Assembly (NCBI GenBank): GCA_037893225.1
Contig: JAZGUH010000489.1
Location: 930,001 to 994,000 of the forward strand
Origin: Hippasteria phrygiana
Lineage: Eukaryota; Echinodermata; Asteroidea; Valvatida; Goniasteridae
DNA length: 64,000 bases
Reading direction: 5' to 3'
The position numbers and the translations under genes were made by a program. The notes under the pieces are model-generated. The model made no database searches. It was not told where the DNA came from and saw only the letters and a program-made list of their open reading frames with translations. Shown here one piece after another: positions 10,182-23,285 of the stretch (positions are counted from its first letter, which is position 1; each line of letters begins with the position of its first letter).

Positions 10182-13100
10182 GTGTGAAAATTACTGGATT
10201 TGGTCAATATCCCATTCAATTATGAACAGGGAAAGGAGGGTCGTTCATCTGAAAATGTGGCAAACGTTAAGCAGTCACAATGCAGTAAACGGGAGAACGC
10301 ACACAGAGTTCACGGGAAGAAATTTGTTGCGAGGTTTGAATTTTCTCGAAGAGTTCTAACGCTGTGAAGCTGGCGATGGTCTCAAATTGTTGCGCTACAT
10401 CTAAGCTACCCATACGTGTGGAAATTACTGGATTTGGTCAATATCCTATTCGATTATGAACAGGGAAAGGAGGGGCGTTCATCTGAAAATGTGGCAAACG
10501 TTAAGCAGTCACAATGCAGTAAACGGAGGAACGCACACAGAGTTCACGGGAAGAAATTTGTTGCGAGGTTTGAATTTTCTCGAAGAGTTCTAACGCTGTG
10601 AAGCTGGCGATGGTCTGAAATTGTTGCGCTATATCTAAGCTACCCATACGTGTAAACATTACTGGATTTGGTCAATATACCATTCAATTATGAACAGGGA
10701 AAGGAGGGGCGTTCATCTGAACATTTGGCAAACGTTAAGCAGTCACAATGCAGTAAACGGGAGAACGCACACAGAGTTCACAGGAAGAAATTTGTTGCGA
10801 GGTTTGAATTTTCTCGAAGAGTTCTCACGCTATGAAGCTGGCGATGGTCTCAAATTGTCGCGCTAGATCTAAGCTACCCATACGTGTGAAAATTACTGGA
10901 TTTGGTCAACATCCCATTCAATTATGAACAGGGAAAGGAGGGTCGTTCATCTGAAAATGTGGCAAACGTTAAGCAGTCACAATGCAGTAAACGGGAGAAC
11001 GCACACAGAGTTCACAGGAAGAAATTTGTTGCGAGGTTTGAATTTTCTCGAAGAGTTCTCACGCTATGAAGCTGGCGATGGTCTCAAATTGTTGCGCTAG
11101 ATCTAAGCTACCCATACGTGTGAAAATTACTGGATTTGGTCAATATCCCGTTCAAATATGAACAGGGAAAGGAGGGGCGTTCATCTGAAAATGTGGCAAA
11201 CGTTAAGCAGTCACAATGCAGTAAACGGAGGAACGCACACAGAGTTCACGGGAAGAAATTTGTTGCGAGGTTTGAATTTTCTCGAAGAGTTCTAACGCTG
11301 TGAAGCTGGCGATGGTCTGAAATTGTTGCGCTATATCTAAGCTACCCATACGTGTAAAAATTACTGGATTTGGTCAATATCCCATTAAATTATGAACAGG
11401 GAAAGGAGGGGCGTTCATCTGAAAATTTGGCAAACGTTAAGCAGTCACAATGCAGTAAACGGGAGAACGCACACAGAGTTCACGGAAAGAAATTTGTTGC
11501 GAGGTTTGAATTTTCTCGAAGAGTTCTAACGCTGTGAAGCTGCCGGTGGTCTCAAATTGTTGCGCTATATCTAAGCTACCCATACGTGTAAACATTACTG
11601 GATTTGGTCAATATACCATTCAATTATGAACAGGGAAAGGAGGGGCGTTCATCTGAACATTTGGCAAACGTTAAGCAGTCACAATGCAGTAAACGGGAGA
11701 ACGCACACAGAGTTCACGGGAAGAAATTTGTTGCGAGGTTTGAATTTTCTCGAAGAGTTCTAACGCTGTGAAGCTGGCGATGGTCTCAAATTGTCGCGCT
11801 AGATCTAAGCTACCCATACGTGTGAAAATTACTGGATTTGGTCAATATCCCATTCAATTATGAACAGGGAAAGGAGGGTCGTTCATCTGAAAATGTGGCA
11901 AACGTTAAGCAGTCACAATGCAGTAAACGGGAGAACGCACACAGAGTTCACGGAAAGAAATTTGTTGCGAGGTTTGAATTTTCTCGAAGAGTTCTAACGC
12001 TGTGAAGCTGGCGATGGTCTCAAATTGTTGCGCTACATCTAAGCTACCCATACGTGTGGAAATTACTGGATTTGGTCAATATCCTATTCGATTATGAACA
12101 GGGAAAGGAGGGGCGTTCATCTGAAAATGTGGCAAACGTTAAGCAGTCACAATGCAGTAAACAGAGGAACGCACACAGAGTTCACGGGAAGAAATTTGTT
12201 GCGAGGTTTGAATTTTCTCGAAGAGTTCTAACGCTGTGAAGCTGGCGATGGTCTGAAATTGTTGCGCTATATCTAAGCTACCCATACGTGTAAAAATTAC
12301 TGGATTTGGTCAATATCCCATTAAATTATGAACAGGGAAAGGAGGGGCGTTCATCTGAAAATTTGGCAAACGTTAAGCAGTCACAATGCAGTAAACGGGA
12401 GAACGCACACAGAGTTCACGGAAAGAAATTTGTTGCGAGGTTTGAATTTTCTCGAAGAGTTCTAACGCTGTGAAGCTGCCGATGGTCTCAAATTGTTGCG
12501 CTATATCTAAGCTACCCATACGTGTAAACATTACTGGATTTGGTCAATATACCATTCAATTATGAACAGGGAAAGGAGGGGCGTTCATCTGAACATTTGG
12601 CAAACGTTAAGCAGTCACAATGCAGTAAACGGGAGAACGCACACAGAGTTCACAGGAAGAAATTTGTTGCGAGGTTTGAATTTTCTCGAAGAGTTCTCAC
12701 GCTATGAAGCTGGCGATGGTCTCAAATTGTTGCGCTAGATCTAAGCTACCCATACGTGTGAAAATTACTGGATTTGGTCAATATCCCGTTCAAATATGAG
12801 CAGGGAAAGGAGGGGCGTTCATCTGAAAATGTGGCAAACGTTAAGCAGTCACAATGCAGTAAACGGAAGAACGCACACAGAGTTCACGGGAAGAAATTTG
12901 TCGCGAGGTTTGAATTTTCTCGAAGAGTTCTAACGCTGTGAAGCTGGCGATGGTCTCAAATTGTCGCGCTAGATCTAAGCTACCCATACGTGTGAAAATT
13001 ACTGGATTTGGTCAATATCCCATTCAATTATGAACAGGGAAAGGAGGGTCGCTCATCTGAAAATGTGGCAAACGTTAAGCAGTCACAATGCAGTAAACGG

Positions 13101-16100
13101 GAGAACGCACACAGAGTTCACGGGAAGAAATTTGTTGCGAGGTTTGAATTTTCTCGAAGAGTTCTAACGCTGTGAAGCTGGCGATGGTCTCAAATTGTTG
13201 CGCTACATCTAAGCTACCCATACGTGTGGAAATTACTGGATTTGGTCAATATCCTATTCGATTATGAACAGGGAAAGGAGGGGCGTTCATCTGAAAATGT
13301 GGCAAACGTTAAGCAGTCACAATGCAGTAAACGGAGGAACGCACACAGAGTTCACGGGAAGAAATTTGTTGCGAGGTTTGAATTTTCTCGAAGAGTTCTA
13401 ACGCTGTGAAGCTGGCGATGGTCTGAAATTGTTGCGCTATATCTAAGCTACCCATACGTGTAAACATTACTGGATTTGGTCAATATACCATTCAATTATG
13501 AACAGGGAAAGGAGGGGCGTTCATCTGAACATTTGGCAAACGTTAAGCAGTCACAATGCAGTAAACGGGAGAACGCACACAGAGTTCACAGGAAGAAATT
13601 TGTTGCGAGGTTTGAATTTTCTCGAAGAGTTCTCACGCTATGAAGCTGGCGATGGTCTCAAATTGTTGCGCTAGATCTAAGCTACCCATACGTGTGAAAA
13701 TTACTGGATTTGGTCAATATCCCGTTCAAATATGAACAGGGAAAGGAGGGGCGTTCATCTGAAAATGTGGCAAACGTTAAGCAGTCACAATGCAGTAAAC
13801 GGAAGAACGCACACAGAGTTCACGGGAAGAAATTTGTCGCGAGGTTTGAATTTTCTCGAAGAGTTCTAACGCTGTGAAGCTGGCGATGGTCTCAAATTGT
13901 CGCGCTAGATCTAAGCTACCCATACGTGTGAAAATTACTGGATTTGGTCAATATCCCATTCAATTATGAACAGGGAAAGGAGGGTCGTTCATCTGAAAAT
14001 GTGGCAAACGTTAAGCAGTCACAATGCAGTAAACGGGAGAACGCACACAGAGTTCACGGGAAGAAATTTGTTGCGAGGTTTGAATTTTCTCGAAGAGTTC
14101 TAACGCTGTGAAGCTGGCGATGGTCTGAAATTGTTGCGCTATATCTAAGCTACCCATACGTGTAAAAATTACTGGATTTGGTCAATATCCCATTAAATTA
14201 TGAACAGGGAAAGGAGGGGCGTTCATCTGAAAATTTGGCAAACGTTAAGCAGTCACAATGCAGTAAACGGGAGAACGCACACAGAGTTCACGGAAAGAAA
14301 TTTGTTGCGAGGTTTGAATTTTCTCGAAGAGTTCTAACGCTGTGAAGCTGCCGGTGGTCTCAAATTGTTGCGCTATATCTAAGCTACCCATACGTGTAAA
14401 CATTACTGGATTTGGTCAATATACCATTCAATTATGAACAGGGAAAGGAGGGGCGTTCATCTGAACATTTGGCAAACGTTAAGCAGTCACAATGCAGTAA
14501 ACGGGAGAACGCACACAGAGTTCACGGGAAGAAATTTGTTGCGAGGTTTGAATTTTCTCGAAGAGTTCTAACGCTGTGAAGCTGGCGATGGTCTCAAATT
14601 GTCGCGCTAGATCTAAGCTACCCATACGTGTGAAAATTACTGGATTTGGTCAATATCCCATTCAATTATGAACAGGGAAAGGAGGGTCGTTCATCTGAAA
14701 ATGTGGCAAACGTTAAGCAGTCACAATGCAGTAAACGGGAGAACGCACACAGAGTTCACGGAAAGAAATTTGTTGCGAGGTTTGAATTTTCTCGAAGAGT
14801 TCTAACGCTGTGAAGCTGGCGATGGTCTCAAATTGTTGCGCTACATCTAAGCTACCCATACGTGTGGAAATTACTGGATTTGGTCAATATCCTATTCGAT
14901 TATGAACAGGGAAAGGAGGGGCGTTCATCTGAAAATGTGGCAAACGTTAAGCAGTCACAATGCAGTAAACAGAGGAACGCACACAGAGTTCACGGGAAGA
15001 AATTTGTTGCGAGGTTTGAATTTTCTCGAAGAGTTCTAACGCTGTGAAGCTGGCGATGGTCTGAAATTGTTGCGCTATATCTAAGCTACCCATACGTGTA
15101 AAAATTACTGGATTTGGTCAATATCCCATTAAATTATGAACAGGGAAAGGAGGGGCGTTCATCTGAAAATTTGGCAAACGTTAAGCAGTCACAATGCAGT
15201 AAACGGGAGAACGCACACAGAGTTCACGGAAAGAAATTTGTTGCGAGGTTTGAATTTTCTCGAAGAGTTCTAACGCTGTGAAGCTGCCGATGGTCTCAAA
15301 TTGTTGCGCTATATCTAAGCTACCCATACGTGTAAACATTACTGGATTTGGTCAATATACCATTCAATTATGAACAGGGAAAGGAGGGGCGTTCATCTGA
15401 ACATTTGGCAAACGTTAAGCAGTCACAATGCAGTAAACGGGAGAACGCACACAGAGTTCACAGGAAGAAATTTGTTGCGAGGTTTGAATTTTCTCGAAGA
15501 GTTCTCACGCTATGAAGCTGGCGATGGTCTCAAATTGTTGCGCTAGATCTAAGCTACCCATACGTGTGAAAATTACTGGATTTGGTCAATATCCCGTTCA
15601 AATATGAGCAGGGAAAGGAGGGGCGTTCATCTGAAAATGTGGCAAACGTTAAGCAGTCACAATGCAGTAAACGGAAGAACGCACACAGAGTTCACGGGAA
15701 GAAATTTGTCGCGAGGTTTGAATTTTCTCGAAGAGTTCTAACGCTGTGAAGCTGGCGATGGTCTCAAATTGTCGCGCTAGATCTAAGCTACCCATACGTG
15801 TGAAAATTACTGGATTTGGTCAATATCCCATTCAATTATGAACAGGGAAAGGAGGGTCGTTCATCTGAAAATGTGGCAAACGTTAAGCAGTCACAATGCA
15901 GTAAACGGGAGAACGCACACAGAGTTCACGGGAAGAAATTTGTTGCGAGGTTTGAATTTTCTCGAAGAGTTCTAACGCTGTGAAGCTGGCGATGGTCTCA
16001 AATTGTTGCGCTACATCTAAGCTACCCATACGTGTGGAAATTACTGGATTTGGTCAATATCCTATTCGATTATGAACAGGGAAAGGAGGGGCGTTCATCT

Positions 16101-17669
16101 GAAAATGTGGCAAACGTTAAGCAGTCACAATGCAGTAAACGGAGGAACGCACACAGAGTTCACGGGAAGAAATTTGTTGCGAGGTTTGAATTTTCTCGAA
16201 GAGTTCTAACGCTGTGAAGCTGGCGATGGTCTGAAATTGTTGCGCTATATCTAAGCTACCCATACGTGTAAACATTACTGGATTTGGTCAATATACCATT
16301 CAATTATGAACAGGGAAAGGAGGGGCGTTCATCTGAACATTTGGCAAACGTTAAGCAGTCACAATGCAGTAAACGGGAGAACGCACACAGAGTTCACAGG
16401 AAGAAATTTGTTGCGAGGTTTGAATTTTCTCGAAGAGTTCTCACGCTATGAAGCTGGCGATGGTCTCAAATTGTTGCGCTAGATCTAAGCTACCCATACG
16501 TGTGAAAATTACTGGATTTGGTCAATATCCCGTTCAAATATGAACAGGGAAAGGAGGGGCGTTCATCTGAAAATGTGGCAAACGTTAAGCAGTCACAATG
16601 CAGTAAACGGAAGAACGCACACAGAGTTCACGGGAAGAAATTTGTCGCGAGGTTTGAATTTTCTCGAAGAGTTCTAACGCTGTGAAGCTGGCGATGGTCT
16701 CAAATTGTCGCGCTAGATCTAAGCTACCCATACGTGTGAAAATTACTGGATTTGGTCAATATCCCATTCAATTATGAACAGGGAAAGGAGGGTCGTTCAT
16801 CTGAAAATGTGGCAAACGTTAAGCAGTCACAATGCAGTAAACGGGAGAACGCACACAGAGTTCACGGGAAGAAATTTGTTGCGAGGTTTGAATTTTCTCG
16901 AAGAGTTCTAACGCTGTGAAGCTGGCGATGGTCTGAAATTGTTGCGCTATATCTAAGCTACCCATACGTGTAAAAATTACTGGATTTGGTCAATATCCCA
17001 TTAAATTATGAACAGGGAAAGGAGGGGCGTTCATCTGAAAATTTGGCAAACGTTAAGCAGTCACAATGCAGTAAACGGGAGAACGCACACAGAGTTCACG
17101 GAAAGAAATTTGTTGCGAGGTTTGAATTTTCTCGAAGAGTTCTAACGCTGTGAAGCTGCCGGTGGTCTCAAATTGTTGCGCTATATCTAAGCTACCCATA
17201 CGTGTAAACATTACTGGATTTGGTCAATATACCATTCAATTATGAACAGGGAAAGGAGGGGCGTTCATCTGAACATTTGGCAAACGTTAAGCAGTCACAA
17301 TGCAGTAAACGGGAGAACGCACACAGAGTTCACGGGAAGAAATTTGTTGCGAGGTTTGAATTTTCTCGAAGAGTTCTAACGCTGTGAAGCTGGCGATGGT
17401 CTCAAATTGTCGCGCTAGATCTAAGCTACCCATACGTGTGAAAATTACTGGATTTGGTCAATATCCCATTCAATTATGAACAGGGAAAGGAGGGTCGTTC
17501 ATCTGAAAATGTGGCAAACGTTAAGCAGTCACAATGCAGTAAACGGGAGAACGCACACAGAGTTCACGGAAAGAAATTTGTTGCGAGGTTTGAATTTTGT
17601 CGAAGAGTTCTAACGCTGTGAAGCTGGCGATGGTCTCAAATTGTTGCGCTACATCTAAGCTACCCATAC

Positions 17670-17903
17670 GTGTGGAAATTACTGGATTTGGTCAATATCC
17701 TATTCGATTATGAACAGGGAAAGGAGGGGCGTTCATCTGAAAATTTGGCAAACGTTAAGCAGTCACAATGCAGTAAACGGGAGAACGCACACAGAGTTCA
17801 CGGAAAGAAATTTGTTGCGAGGTTTGAATTTTCTCGAAGAGTTCTAACGCTGTGAAGCTGCCGGTGGTCTCAAATTGTTGCGCTATATCTAAGCTACCCA
17901 TAC
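17670..17903 (+). repeat. A/B hybrid monomer at a 702-bp trimer insertion
   Basis: The first part is type A (GTGTGGAAATT, CCTATTCGATTA). After about monomer position 75 it becomes B, with AATTTGG, CGGGAG, ACGGAAAG and the slot-specific CCGGTGG. The following C and E copies (17904, 18138) repeat those at 17202 and 17436, before the normal A' at 18372. An unequal exchange offset by three monomers explains both the hybrid and the 15-monomer unit. The open frame from 17670 is this hybrid's by-product. Confidence 0.85.
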
Positions 17904-20900
17904 GTGTAAACATTACTGGATTTGGTCAATATACCATTCAATTATGAACAGGGAAAGGAGGGGCGTTCATCTGAACATTTGGCAAACGTTAAGCAGTCAC
18001 AATGCAGTAAACGGGAGAACGCACACAGAGTTCACGGGAAGAAATTTGTTGCGAGGTTTGAATTTTCTCGAAGAGTTCTAACGCTGTGAAGCTGGCGATG
18101 GTCTCAAATTGTCGCGCTAGATCTAAGCTACCCATACGTGTGAAAATTACTGGATTTGGTCAATATCCCATTCAATTATGAACAGGGAAAGGAGGGTCGT
18201 TCATCTGAAAATGTGGCAAACGTTAAGCAGTCACAATGCAGTAAACGGGAGAACGCACACAGAGTTCACGGAAAGAAATTTGTTGCGAGGTTTGAATTTT
18301 CTCGAAGAGTTCTAACGCTGTGAAGCTGGCGATGGTCTCAAATTGTTGCGCTACATCTAAGCTACCCATACGTGTGGAAATTACTGGATTTGGTCAATAT
18401 CCTATTCGATTATGAACAGGGAAAGGAGGGGCGTTCATCTGAAAATGTGGCAAACGTTAAGCAGTCACAATGCAGTAAACAGAGGAACGCACACAGAGTT
18501 CACGGGAAGAAATTTGTTGCGAGGTTTGAATTTTCTCGAAGAGTTCTAACGCTGTGAAGCTGGCGATGGTCTGAAATTGTTGCGCTATATCTAAGCTACC
18601 CATACGTGTAAAAATTACTGGATTTGGTCAATATCCCATTAAATTATGAACAGGGAAAGGAGGGGCGTTCATCTGAAAATTTGGCAAACGTTAAGCAGTC
18701 ACAATGCAGTAAACGGGAGAACGCACACAGAGTTCACGGAAAGAAATTTGTTGCGAGGTTTGAATTTTCTCGAAGAGTTCTAACGCTGTGAAGCTGCCGA
18801 TGGTCTCAAATTGTTGCGCTATATCTAAGCTACCCATACGTGTAAACATTACTGGATTTGGTCAATATACCATTCAATTATGAACAGGGAAAGGAGGGGC
18901 GTTCATCTGAACATTTGGCAAACGTTAAGCAGTCACAATGCAGTAAACGGGAGAACGCACACAGAGTTCACAGGAAGAAATTTGTTGCGAGGTTTGAATT
19001 TTCTCGAAGAGTTCTCACGCTATGAAGCTGGCGATGGTCTCAAATTGTTGCGCTAGATCTAAGCTACCCATACGTGTGAAAATTACTGGATTTGGTCAAT
19101 ATCCCGTTCAAATATGAGCAGGGAAAGGAGGGGCGTTCATCTGAAAATGTGGCAAACGTTAAGCAGTCACAATGCAGTAAACGGAAGAACGCACACAGAG
19201 TTCACGGGAAGAAATTTGTCGCGAGGTTTGAATTTTCTCGAAGAGTTCTAACGCTGTGAAGCTGGCGATGGTCTCAAATTGTCGCGCTAGATCTAAGCTA
19301 CCCATACGTGTGAAAATTACTGGATTTGGTCAATATCCCATTCAATTATGAACAGGGAAAGGAGGGTCGTTCATCTGAAAATGTGGCAAACGTTAAGCAG
19401 TCACAATGCAGTAAACGGGAGAACGCACACAGAGTTCACGGGAAGAAATTTGTTGCGAGGTTTGAATTTTCTCGAAGAGTTCTAACGCTGTGAAGCTGGC
19501 GATGGTCTCAAATTGTTGCGCTACATCTAAGCTACCCATACGTGTGGAAATTACTGGATTTGGTCAATATCCTATTCGATTATGAACAGGGAAAGGAGGG
19601 GCGTTCATCTGAAAATGTGGCAAACGTTAAGCAGTCACAATGCAGTAAACGGAGGAACGCACACAGAGTTCACGGGAAGAAATTTGTTGCGAGGTTTGAA
19701 TTTTCTCGAAGAGTTCTAACGCTGTGAAGCTGGCGATGGTCTGAAATTGTTGCGCTATATCTAAGCTACCCATACGTGTAAACATTACTGGATTTGGTCA
19801 ATATACCATTCAATTATGAACAGGGAAAGGAGGGGCGTTCATCTGAACATTTGGCAAACGTTAAGCAGTCACAATGCAGTAAACGGGAGAACGCACACAG
19901 AGTTCACAGGAAGAAATTTGTTGCGAGGTTTGAATTTTCTCGAAGAGTTCTCACGCTATGAAGCTGGCGATGGTCTCAAATTGTTGCGCTAGATCTAAGC
20001 TACCCATACGTGTGAAAATTACTGGATTTGGTCAATATCCCGTTCAAATATGAACAGGGAAAGGAGGGGCGTTCATCTGAAAATGTGGCAAACGTTAAGC
20101 AGTCACAATGCAGTAAACGGAAGAACGCACACAGAGTTCACGGGAAGAAATTTGTCGCGAGGTTTGAATTTTCTCGAAGAGTTCTAACGCTGTGAAGCTG
20201 GCGATGGTCTCAAATTGTCGCGCTAGATCTAAGCTACCCATACGTGTGAAAATTACTGGATTTGGTCAATATCCCATTCAATTATGAACAGGGAAAGGAG
20301 GGTCGTTCATCTGAAAATGTGGCAAACGTTAAGCAGTCACAATGCAGTAAACGGGAGAACGCACACAGAGTTCACGGGAAGAAATTTGTTGCGAGGTTTG
20401 AATTTTCTCGAAGAGTTCTAACGCTGTGAAGCTGGCGATGGTCTGAAATTGTTGCGCTATATCTAAGCTACCCATACGTGTAAAAATTACTGGATTTGGT
20501 CAATATCCCATTAAATTATGAACAGGGAAAGGAGGGGCGTTCATCTGAAAATTTGGCAAACGTTAAGCAGTCACAATGCAGTAAACGGGAGAACGCACAC
20601 AGAGTTCACGGAAAGAAATTTGTTGCGAGGTTTGAATTTTCTCGAAGAGTTCTAACGCTGTGAAGCTGCCGGTGGTCTCAAATTGTTGCGCTATATCTAA
20701 GCTACCCATACGTGTAAACATTACTGGATTTGGTCAATATACCATTCAATTATGAACAGGGAAAGGAGGGGCGTTCATCTGAACATTTGGCAAACGTTAA
20801 GCAGTCACAATGCAGTAAACGGGAGAACGCACACAGAGTTCACGGGAAGAAATTTGTTGCGAGGTTTGAATTTTCTCGAAGAGTTCTAACGCTGTGAAGC

Positions 20901-23285
20901 TGGCGATGGTCTCAAATTGTCGCGCTAGATCTAAGCTACCCATACGTGTGAAAATTACTGGATTTGGTCAATATCCCATTCAATTATGAACAGGGAAAGG
21001 AGGGTCGTTCATCTGAAAATGTGGCAAACGTTAAGCAGTCACAATGCAGTAAACGGGAGAACGCACACAGAGTTCACGGAAAGAAATTTGTTGCGAGGTT
21101 TGAATTTTGTCGAAGAGTTCTAACGCTGTGAAGCTGGCGATGGTCTCAAATTGTTGCGCTACATCTAAGCTACCCATACGTGTGGAAATTACTGGATTTG
21201 GTCAATATCCTATTCGATTATGAACAGGGAAAGGAGGGGCGTTCATCTGAAAATGTGGCAAACGTTAAGCAGTCACAATGCAGTAAACAGAGGAACGCAC
21301 ACAGAGTTCACGGGAAGAAATTTGTTGCGAGGTTTGAATTTTCTCGAAGAGTTCTAACGCTGTGAAGCTGGCGATGGTCTGAAATTGTTGCGCTATATCT
21401 AAGCTACCCATACGTGTAAAAATTACTGGATTTGGTCAATATCCCATTAAATTATGAACAGGGAAAGGAGGGGCGTTCATCTGAAAATTTGGCAAACGTT
21501 AAGCAGTCACAATGCAGTAAACGGGAGAACGGACACAGAGTTCACGGAAAGAAATTTGTTGCGAGGTTTGAATTTTCTCGAAGAGTTCTAACGCTGTGAA
21601 GCTGCCGATGGTCTCAAATTGTTGCGCTATATCTAAGCTACCCATACGTGTAAACATTACTGGATTTGGTCAATATACCATTCAATTATGAACAGGGAAA
21701 GGAGGGGCGTTCATCTGAACATTTGGCAAACGTTAAGCAGTCACAATGCAGTAAACGGGAGAACGCACACAGAGTTCACAGGAAGAAATTTGTTGCGAGG
21801 TTTGAATTTTCTCGAAGAGTTCTCACGCTATGAAGCTGGCGATGGTCTCAAATTGTTGCGCTAGATCTAAGCTACCCATACGTGTGAAAATTACTGGATT
21901 TGGTCAATATCCCGTTCAAATATGAGCAGGGAAAGGAGGGGCGTTCATCTGAAAATGTGGCAAACGTTAAGCAGTCACAATGCAGTAAACGGAAGAACGC
22001 ACACAGAGTTCACGGGAAGAAATTTGTCGCGAGGTTTGAATTTTCTCGAAGAGTTCTAACGCTGTGAAGCTGGCGATGGTCTCAAATTGTCGCGCTAGAT
22101 CTAAGCTACCCATACGTGTGAAAATTACTGGATTTGGTCAATATCCCATTCAATTATGAACAGGGAAAGGAGGGTCGTTCATCTGAAAATGTGGCAAACG
22201 TTAAGCAGTCACAATGCAGTAAACGGGAGAACGCACACAGAGTTCACGGGAAGAAATTTGTTGCGAGGTTTGAATTTTCTCGAAGAGTTCTAACGCTGTG
22301 AAGCTGGCGATGGTCTCAAATTGTTGCGCTACATCTAAGCTACCCATACGTGTGGAAATTACTGGATTTGGTCAATATCCTATTCGATTATGAACAGGGA
22401 AAGGAGGGGCGTTCATCTGAAAATGTGGCAAACGTTAAGCAGTCACAATGCAGTAAACGGAGGAACGCACACAGAGTTCACGGGAAGAAATTTGTTGCGA
22501 GGTTTGAATTTTCTCGAAGAGTTCTAACGCTGTGAAGCTGGCGATGGTCTGAAATTGTTGCGCTATATCTAAGCTACCCATACGTGTAAACATTACTGGA
22601 TTTGGTCAATATACCATTCAATTATGAACAGGGAAAGGAGGGGCGTTCATCTGAACATTTGGCAAACGTTAAGCAGTCACAATGCAGTAAACGGGAGAAC
22701 GCACACAGAGTTCACAGGAAGAAATTTGTTGCGAGGTTTGAATTTTCTCGAAGAGTTCTCACGCTATGAAGCTGGCGATGGTCTCAAATTGTTGCGCTAG
22801 ATCTAAGCTACCCATACGTGTGAAAATTACTGGATTTGGTCAATATCCCGTTCAAATATGAACAGGGAAAGGAGGGGCGTTCATCTGAAAATGTGGCAAA
22901 CGTTAAGCAGTCACAATGCAGTAAACGGAAGAACGCACACAGAGTTCACGGGAAGAAATTTGTCGCGAGGTTTGAATTTTCTCGAAGAGTTCTAACGCTG
23001 TGAAGCTGGCGATGGTCTCAAATTGTCGCGCTAGATCTAAGCTACCCATACGTGTGAAAATTACTGGATTTGGTCAATATCCCATTCAATTATGAACAGG
23101 GAAAGGAGGGTCGTTCATCTGAAAATGTGGCAAACGTTAAGCAGTCACAATGCAGTAAACGGGAGAACGCACACAGAGTTCACGGGAAGAAATTTGTTGC
23201 GAGGTTTGAATTTTCTCGAAGCGTTCTAACGCTGTGAAGCTGGCGATGGTCTCAAATTGTTGCGCTACATCTAAGCTACCCATAC

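Larger units (their letters stand above)
9479..23285 (+). repeat. 2808-bp 12-mer higher-order repeat
   Basis: Units start at 9479, 12054, 14862, 18372 and 21180. The canonical order is A'-B-C-D-E-A-C-D-E-B-C-E, where A' has AAACAGAGG and A has AAACGGAGG. Two units (12054-14861 and 18372-21179) are exactly 12 monomers. The first (9479-12053) is 11 monomers plus one base. The third (14862-18371) is 15 monomers. The last (21180-23285) keeps nine monomers before the order changes. Slot markers are stable, such as TATGAGCAGG in the first D of each unit (12756, 15564, 19074, 21882) and CCGGTGG in the second B (14160, 16968, 20478). Confidence 0.88.
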
